Translations under genes and position numbers: made by a program | Notes under the pieces: model-generated | What the model saw: the letters and a program-made list of their open reading frames with translations, nothing else | Databases searched by the model: none | What the model was told of the DNA's origin: nothing | Shown here: one piece after another, positions 8,165 to 16,686 of the stretch | How positions within the stretch are numbered: position 1 is the stretch's first letter | Layout of the letters: every line of letters starts with the position of its first letter | DNA from: Flavobacteriaceae bacterium | GTDB taxonomy: Bacteria; Bacteroidota; Bacteroidia; Flavobacteriales; Flavobacteriaceae | Direction of reading: 5' to 3' | Length of the DNA stretch: 25,658 bases | NCBI GenBank assembly: GCA_003533785.1 | Contig: DQCR01000061.1 | Location: forward strand, 16,856 to 42,513

Positions 8165-8905
8165 CTAAAAAATGAGTTTCTTTTTACGTAATTCAAAGTT
8201 TTGACCCAAATATACCTTCCGAACCATTTCATCTTGAGCAAGAACTTCAGGGGTTCCAGCTTTGAGGATATTCCCCTCAAACATTAAATAGGTCTTGTCG
8301 GTTATGGCCAATGTCTCTTGTACATTATGGTCCGTTATTAAAATTCCAATATTTTTCCTTTTCAAAAGCGCAACAATCCGCTGAATATCTTCAACAGCTA
8401 CTGGATCTACACCAGCGAAGGGCTCATCAAGAAGCACAAATTTTGGATCTGTGGCCAAAGCACGGGCAATCTCTGTTCTGCGACGCTCACCACCGGAGAG
8501 AAGATCCCCGCGATTTTTTCGGATATGCGTTAGCCCAAACTCTTCCAATAGAGACTCTGTCTTCTCTTTTTGTTGAGATTTTGTTAAGGATGTAAGTTGT
8601 AAAACCGAAAGAATATTTTCTTCAACACTCAACTTTCTAAATACCGATGCCTCTTGTGCCAAATACCCAATACCAATTTGCGCCCGCTGGTACATGGGAT
8701 AGCTTGTAATCAGTTGATCGTCCAAATAGATAGTTCCCTTGTTGGGTTTGATCAACCCAACAATCATGTAGAAAGAAGTTGTTTTTCCTGCTCCATTTGG
8801 CCCCAAAAGGCCAACGATCTGGCCTTGCTCAACTTCAATGGTAATACCTTTGACAACTTTTCGTCCGCGGTAGGATTTTTCAATATTTTCGGCTCGAAGT
8901 TTCAT
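8165..8905 (-). CDS. lptB: LPS export ABC transporter ATP-binding protein LptB
   Basis: LptB is the cytoplasmic ATPase that, with LptF and LptG, drives LPS out of the inner membrane. The 246 residues show Walker A GPNGAGKTT (35-43), Q-loop Gln84 in YLAQE, the signature LSGGERRR (136-143), Walker B FVLLDEPFAGVDP with Glu161, and H-loop His193 in TDHNVQE. The LSGGERRR and FAGVDP spellings separate LptB from most other ATPases. The C-terminal extension EMVRKVYLGQNFELRKKK is also LptB-like. It starts one base after tatC ends and is followed by the GNA1-like gene, so it sits in the middle of an envelope-related minus-strand operon. Confidence 0.95.
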   Translation of the reverse strand: MKLRAENIEKSYRGRKVVKGITIEVEQGQIVGLLGPNGAGKTTSFYMIVGLIKPNKGTIYLDDQLITSYPMYQRAQIGIGYLAQEASVFRKLSVEENILSVLQLTSLTKSQQKEKTESLLEEFGLTHIRKNRGDLLSGGERRRTEIARALATDPKFVLLDEPFAGVDPVAVEDIQRIVALLKRKNIGILITDHNVQETLAITDKTYLMFEGNILKAGTPEVLAQDEMVRKVYLGQNFELRKKKLIF

Positions 8906-8906
8906 T

Positions 8907-9731
8907 TCAACTTTTTTGTAAGGACGATGATTCTCTTTGTTGCCTTTTGTAAACCCATTTTGAAATCCAAATACTCACTTCGTAGAGAATTAAAATTGGG
9001 ATGGTTACAATTATTTGGCTTGCAATATCTGGAGGGGTTATAATCGCTGACAAACTCAAAACAATCACCAATGCAAATTTACGATTTTTACGAAGAAAGG
9101 CAGGGGTTAATAATCCTATTTTGGTGAAAAAATAAATAAGTATGGGCAATTCAAAAATTAATCCCGAAGCCAATACTGAAGCCCTGAGCATTCCTATATA
9201 ACTACTCAAATCAAAATCATTGAATACCTCTTGACTCACTGTATAGTTGCCTAAAAAATTGATGGATAAAGGAGTTACAATATAATAACCAAAAAGGACT
9301 CCAAGGAAGAATAATAGGGAAGCGACAAAAATAAACCCACGTGCATTCTTGCGTTCATTGACATGAAGTCCGGGGCTAATAAACCGCCAAAACTCATATA
9401 GAACATAAGGGAAACCAACAATAAAGCCAGCAAGAATAGAGGTCCAAAGATGGGCAGAGAATTGCCCAGCCATCGTACGAGATTGAATTCGAAAGGGCAT
9501 TTCGGTGATGCAAAAACTGTTGCCTTGCCCCAATGTTTGTGAAATTTGACAGAACCACTGGTAGGTAACAAAATCTGTTTTCTTGGGACCAAAGAGAATG
9601 TAGTCAAAAATGAAACCTTTCAAAAGAAAAGCAATACTGCCAAGGATTATAACGGAGAGGGTTGCTCGAATCAAATGCCATCGCAACTCTTCTAAGTGAT
9701 CCAAAAAAGTCATTTCTTTTTCAATACTCAT
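8907..9731 (-). CDS. tatC: Sec-independent protein translocase TatC
   Basis: TatC is the membrane receptor of the twin-arginine pathway and recognises folded precursors carrying an RR signal peptide. The 274-residue protein begins with the hallmark FLDHLEELRWHLIRA (residues 9-23), has six hydrophobic helices, and carries the conserved SPGLHVNERKNARGF loop. The first periplasmic loop holds an insertion with two cysteines (FCQISQTLGQGNSFCITEMP) as is common in Bacteroidota TatC. It heads the minus-strand cluster tatC-lptB-GNA1-like-glmS and diverges from recQ over 155 bases. As I recall, flavobacterial genomes often place a KpsF/GutQ sugar-phosphate isomerase between recQ and tatC; it is absent here. 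A Tat-signal protein is encoded at 22840-23730. Confidence 0.96.
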   Translation of the reverse strand: MSIEKEMTFLDHLEELRWHLIRATLSVIILGSIAFLLKGFIFDYILFGPKKTDFVTYQWFCQISQTLGQGNSFCITEMPFRIQSRTMAGQFSAHLWTSILAGFIVGFPYVLYEFWRFISPGLHVNERKNARGFIFVASLLFFLGVLFGYYIVTPLSINFLGNYTVSQEVFNDFDLSSYIGMLRASVLASGLIFELPILIYFFTKIGLLTPAFLRKNRKFALVIVLSLSAIITPPDIASQIIVTIPILILYEVSIWISKWVYKRQQRESSSLQKS

Positions 9732-9808
9732 TGGGCATCATTTTTTTCGCCATTCAGGCTTGTAGGTTCATGAGAATGGATATGAAAACTCGGTATCAAT
9801 TGAAATTT

Positions 9809-9842
9809 TTTGCACTAAAATCGTAAGAAAAATCTTATATTG
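9809..9842 (+). promoter_or_regulatory. Weak candidate promoter for recQ
   Basis: TTTG at 9809-9812 is followed after 23 bases by TATATTG (9836-9842), which is TAnnTTTG short of one T. It lies 44 bases before the recQ start. The match is approximate. Confidence 0.25.
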
Positions 9843-9886
9843 TAGATACAAATGTAGTAAACCTACAGAAGAAGAAAAAATTGCAA

Positions 9887-12073
9887 ATGGACAGTACCGA
9901 TCTGTTGCACCAACTAAAAAAGTATTTTGGTTTTTCAAAGTTTAAAGGACTTCAACAAGGGGTTGTTGAGTCTCTTTTATCAGGGAAAAATACCTTTGCC
10001 ATCATGCCAACAGGCGGGGGAAAGTCCCTCTGTTACCAATTGCCAGCTCTTATTCAAGACGGAACAGCAATTGTTGTTTCCCCGCTCATCGCATTAATGA
10101 AAAATCAGGTAGACGCCATTCGAGGCATTTCATCGGAAGAAGGAATTGCGCATGTATTGAATTCATCGCTAACTAAGTCACAAACTGAGCGAGTCAAAAG
10201 CGATATTGAATCTGGAGTAACTAAATTGCTTTATGTTGCCCCTGAGTCCTTAACAAAACCCACCAATATTGCTTTTTTTAAATCCGTTACGATTTCCTTT
10301 TTAGCCATTGATGAAGCGCATTGCATCTCAGAATGGGGTCACGATTTTCGTCCCGATTACCGTTCCTTACGAATAATCATAGAACAAATTCAGACGAATA
10401 TTCCTATAATTGCTCTTACAGCTACAGCCACTCCAAAAGTGCAGGAAGACATCATCAAAAATCTACAAATTGGGGATGCTAAGGTTTTTAAAGATTCATT
10501 CAACCGTCCCAACTTATATTATGAGGTTCGTTCGAAAACCGAAAATGTAGATACCGACATCATCAAGTTCATTAAAGAGAATTCTGGAAAATCAGGAATT
10601 GTGTATTGTTTGTCTCGTAAAAGGGTCGAGGAACTTGCACAGATACTTCAAGTGAATGGAGTCAACGCATTGCCCTATCACGCAGGTTTGGATTCAAAAA
10701 CGCGGGCGCGGAATCAAGACATGTTTCTCAATGAATCTTGTGATGTTATTGTCGCAACAATAGCATTTGGGATGGGAATTGATAAGCCAGATGTTCGTTT
10801 TGTAATCCATCATAACATTCCAAAGAGTATTGAAAGTTATTATCAAGAAACTGGGCGTGCAGGAAGAGATGGTGGAGAAGGCCATTGTTTGGCTTTTTAT
10901 AATTATAGGGATATTGAAAAACTCGAAAAATTCATGTCGGGTAAGCCTGTGGCAGAGCAAGAAATAGGTATGGCACTCCTTCAGGAAATGGTTGCTTATG
11001 CAGAAACCTCTATTTCAAGACGTAAATTCATTCTACACTATTTTGGAGAAGCGTTTGATGAAAAGACAGGAGAAGGGGGCGATATGGACGATAATGTACG
11101 GTTCCCTAAACCAAAAGTGGAAGCCCGAGATGAATTGATTCAGCTGCTCGAGATTATTCGTGATACCCATCAAAAGTATAAGTCTAAGGAAATAGTAAAT
11201 GTGTTAATTGGGAAAACTAATTCACAAATAATATCCTATAAGACACACGAGAAGCCTTTTTTTGGTAGGGGTCAGGCACAATCAGATAAATTTTGGATGG
11301 CACTTATGCGACAAGCCATAGTTGCGGGTTATATTTCAAAGAAAATAGAGAATTATGGGATCCTATTTCTCAGTAATGAAGGAGAAGTATTTCTTGAGAA
11401 GCCCAGTTCATTTTTGATGTCCAAAGATCACGATCATGAGAAAAATATTTTGCAAAGTAAATCGTTTAGAGCCAATGGTGCCATTGATATTGAGTTAATG
11501 CGCTTGTTGAAATCACTGCGGAAGGAAATTGCCCACAAAAACAATCTCCCTCCTTTTGCTGTATTTCAAGAATACTCATTGGAAGACATGGCTTTGAAAT
11601 ACCCGATCCGAATGGAAGAACTCATCAATATTAATGGAGTAGGAGAAGGGAAGGCAAAGCGTTTTGGATCTCCATTTATTGAATTGATTGATCGTTACAC
11701 CCAAGAAAATAATATCACTCGTCCCGAGGATCTAATCGTTAAGAGCACAGGGATCAACTCTTCATTGAAGCTCTACCTTATTCAAAGTGTCGATAGAAAA
11801 CTCCCCCTAGATGATATTGCTGCAGCCAAGGGGATGAATATGGATAGACTCATAACTGAAATGGAGACCATCGTTTTTGCTGGGACGAAACTGGATATCA
11901 ACTATTGGATTGAAGAATTGTTGGACGAAGATCAAGAAGAGGAATTGTATGATTATTTCATGGAAGCCGAATCCGACAAAATCCAAGAGGTTTTAGAGTC
12001 ATTTGATGGAGATTTTGAAGAAGAGGAAATTCGACTCTATCGAATCAAATTCATTAGTGAAGTTGCCAATTGA
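9887..12073 (+). CDS. recQ: ATP-dependent DNA helicase RecQ
   Basis: RecQ is a 3'-5' DNA helicase of recombination and repair. The 728-residue protein has Walker A PTGGGKSLCYQLPAL (41-55), the DEAH box (142-145) followed by CISEWGHDFRPDYR, TATATP (178-183), and helicase motifs V and VI in AFGMGIDKPDVR (293-304) and QETGRAGRDG (320-329). An RQC winged-helix region and an HRDC domain (about 537-605) follow, then an acidic C-terminal extension rich in Glu and Asp (about 678-715). The region aligned with the zinc module of E. coli RecQ (about 375-403) keeps SRRKFILHYFGE but has none of the four zinc cysteines; MDDN stands where a CxxC would be. I start at the ATG at 9887; an in-frame TTG two codons earlier is unlikely. 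The C-terminal extension is common in the lineage as far as I recall. Confidence 0.96.
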   Translation: MDSTDLLHQLKKYFGFSKFKGLQQGVVESLLSGKNTFAIMPTGGGKSLCYQLPALIQDGTAIVVSPLIALMKNQVDAIRGISSEEGIAHVLNSSLTKSQTERVKSDIESGVTKLLYVAPESLTKPTNIAFFKSVTISFLAIDEAHCISEWGHDFRPDYRSLRIIIEQIQTNIPIIALTATATPKVQEDIIKNLQIGDAKVFKDSFNRPNLYYEVRSKTENVDTDIIKFIKENSGKSGIVYCLSRKRVEELAQILQVNGVNALPYHAGLDSKTRARNQDMFLNESCDVIVATIAFGMGIDKPDVRFVIHHNIPKSIESYYQETGRAGRDGGEGHCLAFYNYRDIEKLEKFMSGKPVAEQEIGMALLQEMVAYAETSISRRKFILHYFGEAFDEKTGEGGDMDDNVRFPKPKVEARDELIQLLEIIRDTHQKYKSKEIVNVLIGKTNSQIISYKTHEKPFFGRGQAQSDKFWMALMRQAIVAGYISKKIENYGILFLSNEGEVFLEKPSSFLMSKDHDHEKNILQSKSFRANGAIDIELMRLLKSLRKEIAHKNNLPPFAVFQEYSLEDMALKYPIRMEELININGVGEGKAKRFGSPFIELIDRYTQENNITRPEDLIVKSTGINSSLKLYLIQSVDRKLPLDDIAAAKGMNMDRLITEMETIVFAGTKLDINYWIEELLDEDQEEELYDYFMEAESDKIQEVLESFDGDFEEEEIRLYRIKFISEVAN

Positions 12074-12114
12074 TATTTTCAATGAGAAGTACACGATTCG
12101 GGACGCTGCTTTTT

Positions 12115-12122
12115 TATCTTTG
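12115..12122 (+). promoter_or_regulatory. Candidate -7 element for the cyclophilin-FKBP gene
   Basis: TATCTTTG matches the Bacteroidota -7 consensus TAnnTTTG exactly and lies 23 bases before the ATG, after the recQ stop. No TTG is present 17-23 bases upstream, so it is only half of a promoter. No terminator separates recQ from this gene, so read-through is also possible. Confidence 0.35.
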
Positions 12123-12145
12123 CCTCGTTAAAAAAAAATATTCTT

Positions 12146-13078
12146 ATGAAAGAAGGACTTTACGCTACTATAGATACAGACAAAGGCAGCATTCAATTGG
12201 AGCTTTATTATGACAAAACCCCAGGAACTGTTGGTAATTTTGTTGGCTTGGCTGAGGGGAAGATTGCAAACGATCACAAAGACATGGGAGCGCCTTACTA
12301 CGATGGACTTCAATTCCATCGGGTGATCCCCGATTTCATGATTCAAGGGGGTTGCCCTTTGGGTTCGGGAGTAGGAGGTCCAGGTTATCAATTCGACGAT
12401 GAAATTCATCCAGAATTGAAACATAATGAAGCTGGCATTCTTTCAATGGCTAATGCAGGCCCAGGAACCAATGGGAGTCAGTTTTTCATTACGCATACAG
12501 CAACCGATTGGTTGGACGGCAAGCACACTGTATTTGGAAAGGTTATAGAGGGAATGGATGTGGTGAATCAAATTGCACAATCCGATGTTATCCAGACGAT
12601 CCGAATCGATCGCATTGGAAAGCAAGCTGAGGAATGGGATGCGCTAGCTTCATTTGAAGAGTTTAAAAAAAGCAAAGCTAGTCGAGAAGCGGCTGCAGCG
12701 GCAGCAGAGGAAGAAAATCTTAAAGAGCACACCAAAGGAATGACTCGTACAGATAGCGGACTCTATTATAATATCCAGAAAGAGGGTACGGGGGCTACCC
12801 CTGGGTCGGGAAAAACAGTATCGGTACATTACCGCGGCATGCTGATGGACGGAACCGTATTTGACTCCTCCTATCAAAGAAATCAACCCATAGACTTTCC
12901 ACTGGGGGAAGGACGTGTTATTCCCGGTTGGGACGAGGGTATTGCCTTACTCAAAAAAGGAAGTGCTGCAAAATTGGTTATCCCGAGTGAACTAGCATAC
13001 GGGGCACAAGGAGCTGGTGGGGTAATCCCCCCCAATGCCACCTTGATTTTTGAAGTGGAATTGGTTGATTTTCGCTAA
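12146..13078 (+). CDS. Dual-family peptidyl-prolyl isomerase: cyclophilin-FKBP fusion
   Basis: This is a cytoplasmic protein-folding enzyme of 310 residues that carries two unrelated prolyl isomerase domains. The cyclophilin domain (about 5-160) shows [13 protein letters not shown] with catalytic Arg59 and Gln67, [16 protein letters not shown] (101-116), and Trp122 in the position that governs cyclosporin binding. A charged, alanine-rich linker (about 168-195) follows. The FKBP domain (about 200-310) keeps the pocket residues Tyr229 (VHYRG), Asp240 (FDSS), Trp262 (IPGWDEG), Tyr285 (ELAYG) and Phe302 (IFEVEL). There is no signal peptide. Cyclophilin-first fusions are known from flavobacteria (Flavobacterium johnsoniae FCBP-type proteins), so this is a lineage trait. 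It converges on the thioredoxin-family gene with seven bases between stops. Confidence 0.95.
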   Translation: MKEGLYATIDTDKGSIQLELYYDKTPGTVGNFVGLAEGKIANDHKDMGAPYYDGLQFHRVIPDFMIQGGCPLGSGVGGPGYQFDDEIHPELKHNEAGILSMANAGPGTNGSQFFITHTATDWLDGKHTVFGKVIEGMDVVNQIAQSDVIQTIRIDRIGKQAEEWDALASFEEFKKSKASREAAAAAAEEENLKEHTKGMTRTDSGLYYNIQKEGTGATPGSGKTVSVHYRGMLMDGTVFDSSYQRNQPIDFPLGEGRVIPGWDEGIALLKKGSAAKLVIPSELAYGAQGAGGVIPPNATLIFEVELVDFR

Positions 13079-13085
13079 TTATTAT

Positions 13086-13661
13086 TCAGTACTTGGGCTC
13101 GTTTCCTGGAATCCACTTAATGTTACATCCCATACTGGGCCATTGATCCTCCAAAGGAGGTTGCATCGTTAAGAGTGCTTCCACAGCTTTTTGAAGATCG
13201 GCACCATCTACTGGGTGATCATTTCCAGGTCTTGAAGCATCAAATCTTCCTCTATAATGCAGCTTTAGGCTGTTGTCAAACAAATAAAAATCCGGAGTAC
13301 AAGCGGCTTCATATGCATGGGCAATATCCTGTGTGGGATCAAATAAATAGGGAAATCCAAAATTTTTATTTTGAGCCAGCTTTGTCATTTCTATTGGGCC
13401 ATCTTGGGGGTGTGTGCTTATCGAATTACTGGATATGCCAATGGAATTGATTCCTTGCTTAGACCATTGTTTAGCCTTTTCTATAACTGCCTCAAGAAGA
13501 TGGATCACATAGGGACAGTGATTGCACATGAAAATAATGAGAGTGCCTTCTTTTCCCTTCAGTGATTTTAGAGTTTCCTTTCTTTGCGTGAGAACATTTT
13601 CCAGTTCGAAGGAAGGAGCTATACTTCCTAGTGGAAGCATATTTGATTCTGTCAATGCCAT
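13086..13661 (-). CDS. Thioredoxin-family (AhpC/TSA-like) redox protein
   Basis: This 191-residue single-domain protein has a peroxiredoxin/thioredoxin fold. LGSIAPSFELENV opens the domain, the redox pair is Cys46-Asn-His-Cys49 in FMCNHCPYV, and a conserved CTPDFYLFD (121-129) supplies the cis-proline loop and a third cysteine. The end, MGCNIKWIPGNEP, matches the tail of the group of thioredoxin-family proteins related to AhpC/TSA but without a known peroxidase assay that I can name. There is no signal peptide or lipobox, so it is probably cytoplasmic. It starts three bases after the M14 peptidase gene ends and is almost certainly cotranscribed with it. A disulfide reductase or peroxide-handling role is inferred from the fold only. 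Confidence 0.85.
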   Translation of the reverse strand: MALTESNMLPLGSIAPSFELENVLTQRKETLKSLKGKEGTLIIFMCNHCPYVIHLLEAVIEKAKQWSKQGINSIGISSNSISTHPQDGPIEMTKLAQNKNFGFPYLFDPTQDIAHAYEAACTPDFYLFDNSLKLHYRGRFDASRPGNDHPVDGADLQKAVEALLTMQPPLEDQWPSMGCNIKWIPGNEPKY

Positions 13662-13664
13662 ACT

Positions 13665-16175
13665 TTAAAACGTCTTAGAAAGAAAAATAGCATTTGCCAA
13701 CAAACGGTTAGTGCCATACCAAAAGGCTCTAAAATTAGTGTTATCGGTAAAAATAATGACTTTACCTTCGCCCAATTCTTGGGATTGAAATGGGACAGAG
13801 TTTTTCAGAAGTGCTATTTTCTCCTCGGAAATATAACCACTCAACAAAGGTTTGTTGGTATACTGAATAGGATTATTGTAGCTGTTGGCATCGGGTTCTA
13901 TAAAGAGGCTCGTGTTTCGAAAAATGGGCAGGGTATTTCCTGGAACCCCATAGTTTATCGGATGGCTTCGATCGATTTGAGTATTAAATAAAGCCCCTCC
14001 TATTTCTTGTGCACCTTCCCAATCATCTCTTTGGTCAAAGCGTATGCCTTTGGCTTGCGGATCAAATTTCTTAAAGGAGATGTCTATAAATTCATTTTCT
14101 TTCAACCATTCTACACTGTAGCGATAACCGATAAGCGTTCCTCCTTCTTCCACATATTCTTTGAGGGTGTCTTTGTAGAAGTTTAGCCGGTCACCACTGT
14201 AGCTAGGAAGAATGAAATGCGTGTATTCAGACAGATCGACAAAGGACATATCGCGAATATCAATTTTTGTTAAGGGAATATTGTATCTCGTGTCCAGCAA
14301 ATGCCAGATCTCGCCTGCATCATAACTTCGAACACCATCTCCCACAAGCATTGCAATTTTTGGTAATTCTAGGGTTTCCAAAAGCCTAGAACCCAAATCG
14401 ATTCCCTCCATTAAACCGGTATCTACTCCTATCACTTGAAGATGGTACTTCTCAGCCACTGATGTAATGATTTGTGTCACCATTTCTCCATTCACACTCT
14501 GGTTTTGTGCAGGGACAACATAGGTGCCATAATCAAACTGTTTTCCATTGGTAGAAAACGGTCTGAGGGTTACTTTGACCCGAATTCCACGTTCCATTAA
14601 CTCGTAGATTGCGGCAGGTGTAAGATAACTGTGTGCCTCAAATAGATAGGCATAGTTCGAGGAATTCATTAATTTTCCTTGCGGAGCTTTTAGACGATTT
14701 ATTTTGGGCCCAGCTATTGAGGTAGTGTTGACAAAATCGTATTTCATATTGAAGGCAAGAGGCAGCGTCCAGCCAGACACATCATAAAATAAGCTGTCTT
14801 CAAAACGGGTAAGCGTTTCAAACATACCTCGGATCAATTTATTTTTCTTCTGCTCCAAAGGAATCACATAACTTCCTTCTGGAAGATAAGTTTTCCCTTT
14901 GTGGGTGTAGGGTTTGCTAAGTTCGTGAACATCTATGTGGTGTCTTTTTAAAATCTTTGCTAACTCATAGGAAGAAACAGGGTCTTTTTCTTGACCAAAA
15001 ACTATGGCTTTGAATTTGTTCTTGTCTGCTTCTTGTCTTGCATCGCTATAAAATTTTCGCATATAACTCAGGAGTTCAACTCGCATATTTTGGGCTGCTT
15101 CGAGAGTAGATAGGGCCGTAGTGAACTGATTGCGAATGGTGAAAGGAAAAGTCAATACGCCATTGTCACTGTTTTGAATATGGCCTCTGGAACTGGCTTG
15201 TTCAAAAAGAATACCAATGCTTCCATTCACATCAGGATAGGTAGATCCTTTTCCATAATAAAAATCGTCATAACTCTCTTCGGTATAGTAGAGAGAACCA
15301 ATTTTGTTAAGTGCTGCGGCGTGAAAAACCCCTATTTTTTTAGTCAGCGTCTGATTCATTTTAGGAGTGAGTGGAAATACTCTGGATTGGATACCCGGTT
15401 GAAAAAAGAAAGTTTCATCGGTTCCCATTTCGTGGTGATCCGTGAGTATATTGGGCAACCATTTTGAAAAAGATTCGATTCGTGATTGAGATTCTGGAAG
15501 TTGAACAGGAAGCCAATCTCGATTTAAATCAAAGTGATAGTGATTGGTGCGTCCTCGCGGCCATACTTCATTATACTCTCGGTCGTTGTTATCGGCTGTT
15601 AGTGTTTTATTTTTATTCGTATTCGCCCAGTAGGCAAATCGTTGTAAGCCATCGGGATTATAGGATGGGTCAAAAAGGATAACTGCCTCTCTGAGGAGTT
15701 GTTCGGTTTCAGCGGCTTGACTAGCGACAAGATGATAGGCAACCATCAGCCCCGCGTTAGCTCCGCTGGGTTCGTTACCATGAACGGAAAATCCCTGATA
15801 CACCACAATAGGCATTTCTTCCACCCTTAGCGATTCACTGTTGGGCGCACTCAGCTGAAGGTGTTCCTCTCGAATACGCTCTATGTCTTTGTGGTTGTCT
15901 GGATGCGTAATCGTGAGTAGGAGAAGCGGACGATCTTCGTAAGTAGCCCCTCTATTCTCTATACTCACTCGATCCGAAGAAGCTGCTAGCGTTGTCATGT
16001 ATTGCACCAACTTATCGTGACTGACATGCCATTCACCCACTTCATATCCCAAGATGGAGGCAGGAGTTGGAATAGCTGGGTCGTAGGGATGATTTGCATC
16101 TAAGAAATAGTTGGCATCCAACTGTGAAAAAACAAAGGATGTGGCGACTAGGTATACAAAAAAGAATTTTTTCAT
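13665..16175 (-). CDS. Secreted M14 family zinc metallopeptidase
   Basis: This 836-residue exported peptidase of the zinc carboxypeptidase family has a signal peptide, MKKFFFVYLVATSFVFS, with probable cleavage before Gln18. The catalytic domain shows the zinc ligands His132 and Glu135 in GFSVHGNEPSG and a third histidine in TDHHEMGTDETFFF (His247 or His248). The conserved YNPDGLQRF and DLNRDW are present, as is a candidate general base, Glu325, in GILFEQASS. The C-terminal half (about 600-830) looks like a class I glutamine amidotransferase-like fold, including MLVGDGVRSYDAGE and a HFILPSYSG stretch, as in the large bacteroidal M14 proteins. No C-terminal sorting domain is obvious. It probably digests peptides in the periplasm or outside the cell. 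It shares a transcript with the thioredoxin-family gene. Confidence 0.92.
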   Translation of the reverse strand: MKKFFFVYLVATSFVFSQLDANYFLDANHPYDPAIPTPASILGYEVGEWHVSHDKLVQYMTTLAASSDRVSIENRGATYEDRPLLLLTITHPDNHKDIERIREEHLQLSAPNSESLRVEEMPIVVYQGFSVHGNEPSGANAGLMVAYHLVASQAAETEQLLREAVILFDPSYNPDGLQRFAYWANTNKNKTLTADNNDREYNEVWPRGRTNHYHFDLNRDWLPVQLPESQSRIESFSKWLPNILTDHHEMGTDETFFFQPGIQSRVFPLTPKMNQTLTKKIGVFHAAALNKIGSLYYTEESYDDFYYGKGSTYPDVNGSIGILFEQASSRGHIQNSDNGVLTFPFTIRNQFTTALSTLEAAQNMRVELLSYMRKFYSDARQEADKNKFKAIVFGQEKDPVSSYELAKILKRHHIDVHELSKPYTHKGKTYLPEGSYVIPLEQKKNKLIRGMFETLTRFEDSLFYDVSGWTLPLAFNMKYDFVNTTSIAGPKINRLKAPQGKLMNSSNYAYLFEAHSYLTPAAIYELMERGIRVKVTLRPFSTNGKQFDYGTYVVPAQNQSVNGEMVTQIITSVAEKYHLQVIGVDTGLMEGIDLGSRLLETLELPKIAMLVGDGVRSYDAGEIWHLLDTRYNIPLTKIDIRDMSFVDLSEYTHFILPSYSGDRLNFYKDTLKEYVEEGGTLIGYRYSVEWLKENEFIDISFKKFDPQAKGIRFDQRDDWEGAQEIGGALFNTQIDRSHPINYGVPGNTLPIFRNTSLFIEPDANSYNNPIQYTNKPLLSGYISEEKIALLKNSVPFQSQELGEGKVIIFTDNTNFRAFWYGTNRLLANAIFLSKTF

Positions 16176-16201
16176 TTAGACAAATTTTAATCTGACAATA
16201 T

Positions 16202-16232
16202 AAAAAAAGCACAGCGAAAGGCTGTGCTTTTT
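16202..16232 (-). terminator. Strong terminator after the PUR-family gene, bidirectional in form
   Basis: GCACAGC (16209-16215), loop GAAAG, GCTGTGC (16221-16227), flanked by A and T runs that extend the stem. On the minus strand it ends in a U tract 19 bases after the PUR-family stop codon. It insulates this gene from the M14 peptidase downstream. Confidence 0.88.
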
Positions 16233-16250
16233 ATTTTGATTGTTTACAGT

Positions 16251-16619
16251 TTAAATGTCTTCAAAATTAAAATCAGTGAAACCATTGGACTCAGAACTGA
16301 CGATTTGTGAGTCGTTCTCTTTGTTGAAGTCTTTTTGATGTCGTTCACTAATTACTTCTTCTCCGCGCTCGTGTACAATATAGGAAGTCATTTCCTCTAA
16401 AATTTCTTTGAAATTGTTGAAGTCTTCCTTGTAAAGATAGATTTTGTGTTTTTTATAATGATAGGATCCGTCGTCTTCAGTAAACTTTTTACTTTCAGTA
16501 ATTGTCAAATAATAGTCACTGGCTTTCGTTTCTCTTACATCAAAAAAATAAGTACGTCTACCTGCTCTGAGTACTTTGGAGAAAATCTCTTCCTGATTTC
16601 CTTCAGTGCCTTTCTGCAT
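16251..16619 (-). CDS. PUR-alpha-like DNA/RNA-binding protein (DUF3276)
   Basis: This 122-residue protein is one of the bacterial PUR-domain proteins, single-stranded nucleic acid binders. The core EEIFSKVLRAGRRTYFFDVR (10-29) is followed by DYYLTITESKKF, GSYHYKKHKIYLYKEDF and FKEILEEM. This is the single PUR repeat, a four-stranded sheet and helix that pairs with a second copy to make a full unit. The C-terminal third is low-complexity, acidic and serine/asparagine-rich, probably disordered. A Borrelia relative (BpuR) regulates RNA, which gives a precedent for a post-transcriptional role, but no target is visible here. It stands alone between the ABC exporter gene and a strong terminator and has a plausible promoter of its own. 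Confidence 0.92.
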   Translation of the reverse strand: MQKGTEGNQEEIFSKVLRAGRRTYFFDVRETKASDYYLTITESKKFTEDDGSYHYKKHKIYLYKEDFNNFKEILEEMTSYIVHERGEEVISERHQKDFNKENDSQIVSSESNGFTDFNFEDI

Positions 16620-16651
16620 GGTTTTTGTTTAAATTGGTTTCGGTTTATATT

Positions 16652-16683
16652 CAAATTTCTAAAAAAAAATTAAACAAAACAAA
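16652..16683 (-). promoter_or_regulatory. Candidate promoter of the PUR-family gene
   Basis: On the minus strand TTTG (16683-16680) is followed after 20 bases by GAAATTTG (16659-16652), one base off TAnnTTTG. It ends 32 bases before the ATG at 16619 and starts just after the stop of the ABC exporter gene. Confidence 0.45.
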
Positions 16684-16686
16684 TCA

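Noticed and set aside
8654..9043. 129-codon plus-strand frame across lptB and tatC
   Set aside because: Antisense shadow of two well-supported genes, with no family resemblance.
9840..9851. TTGTA-GA-TACAA inverted repeat, with TGTAG-TAAAC-CTACA just after, upstream of recQ
   Set aside because: Short arms in AT-rich DNA; could be an operator but chance is as likely and no regulator is known.
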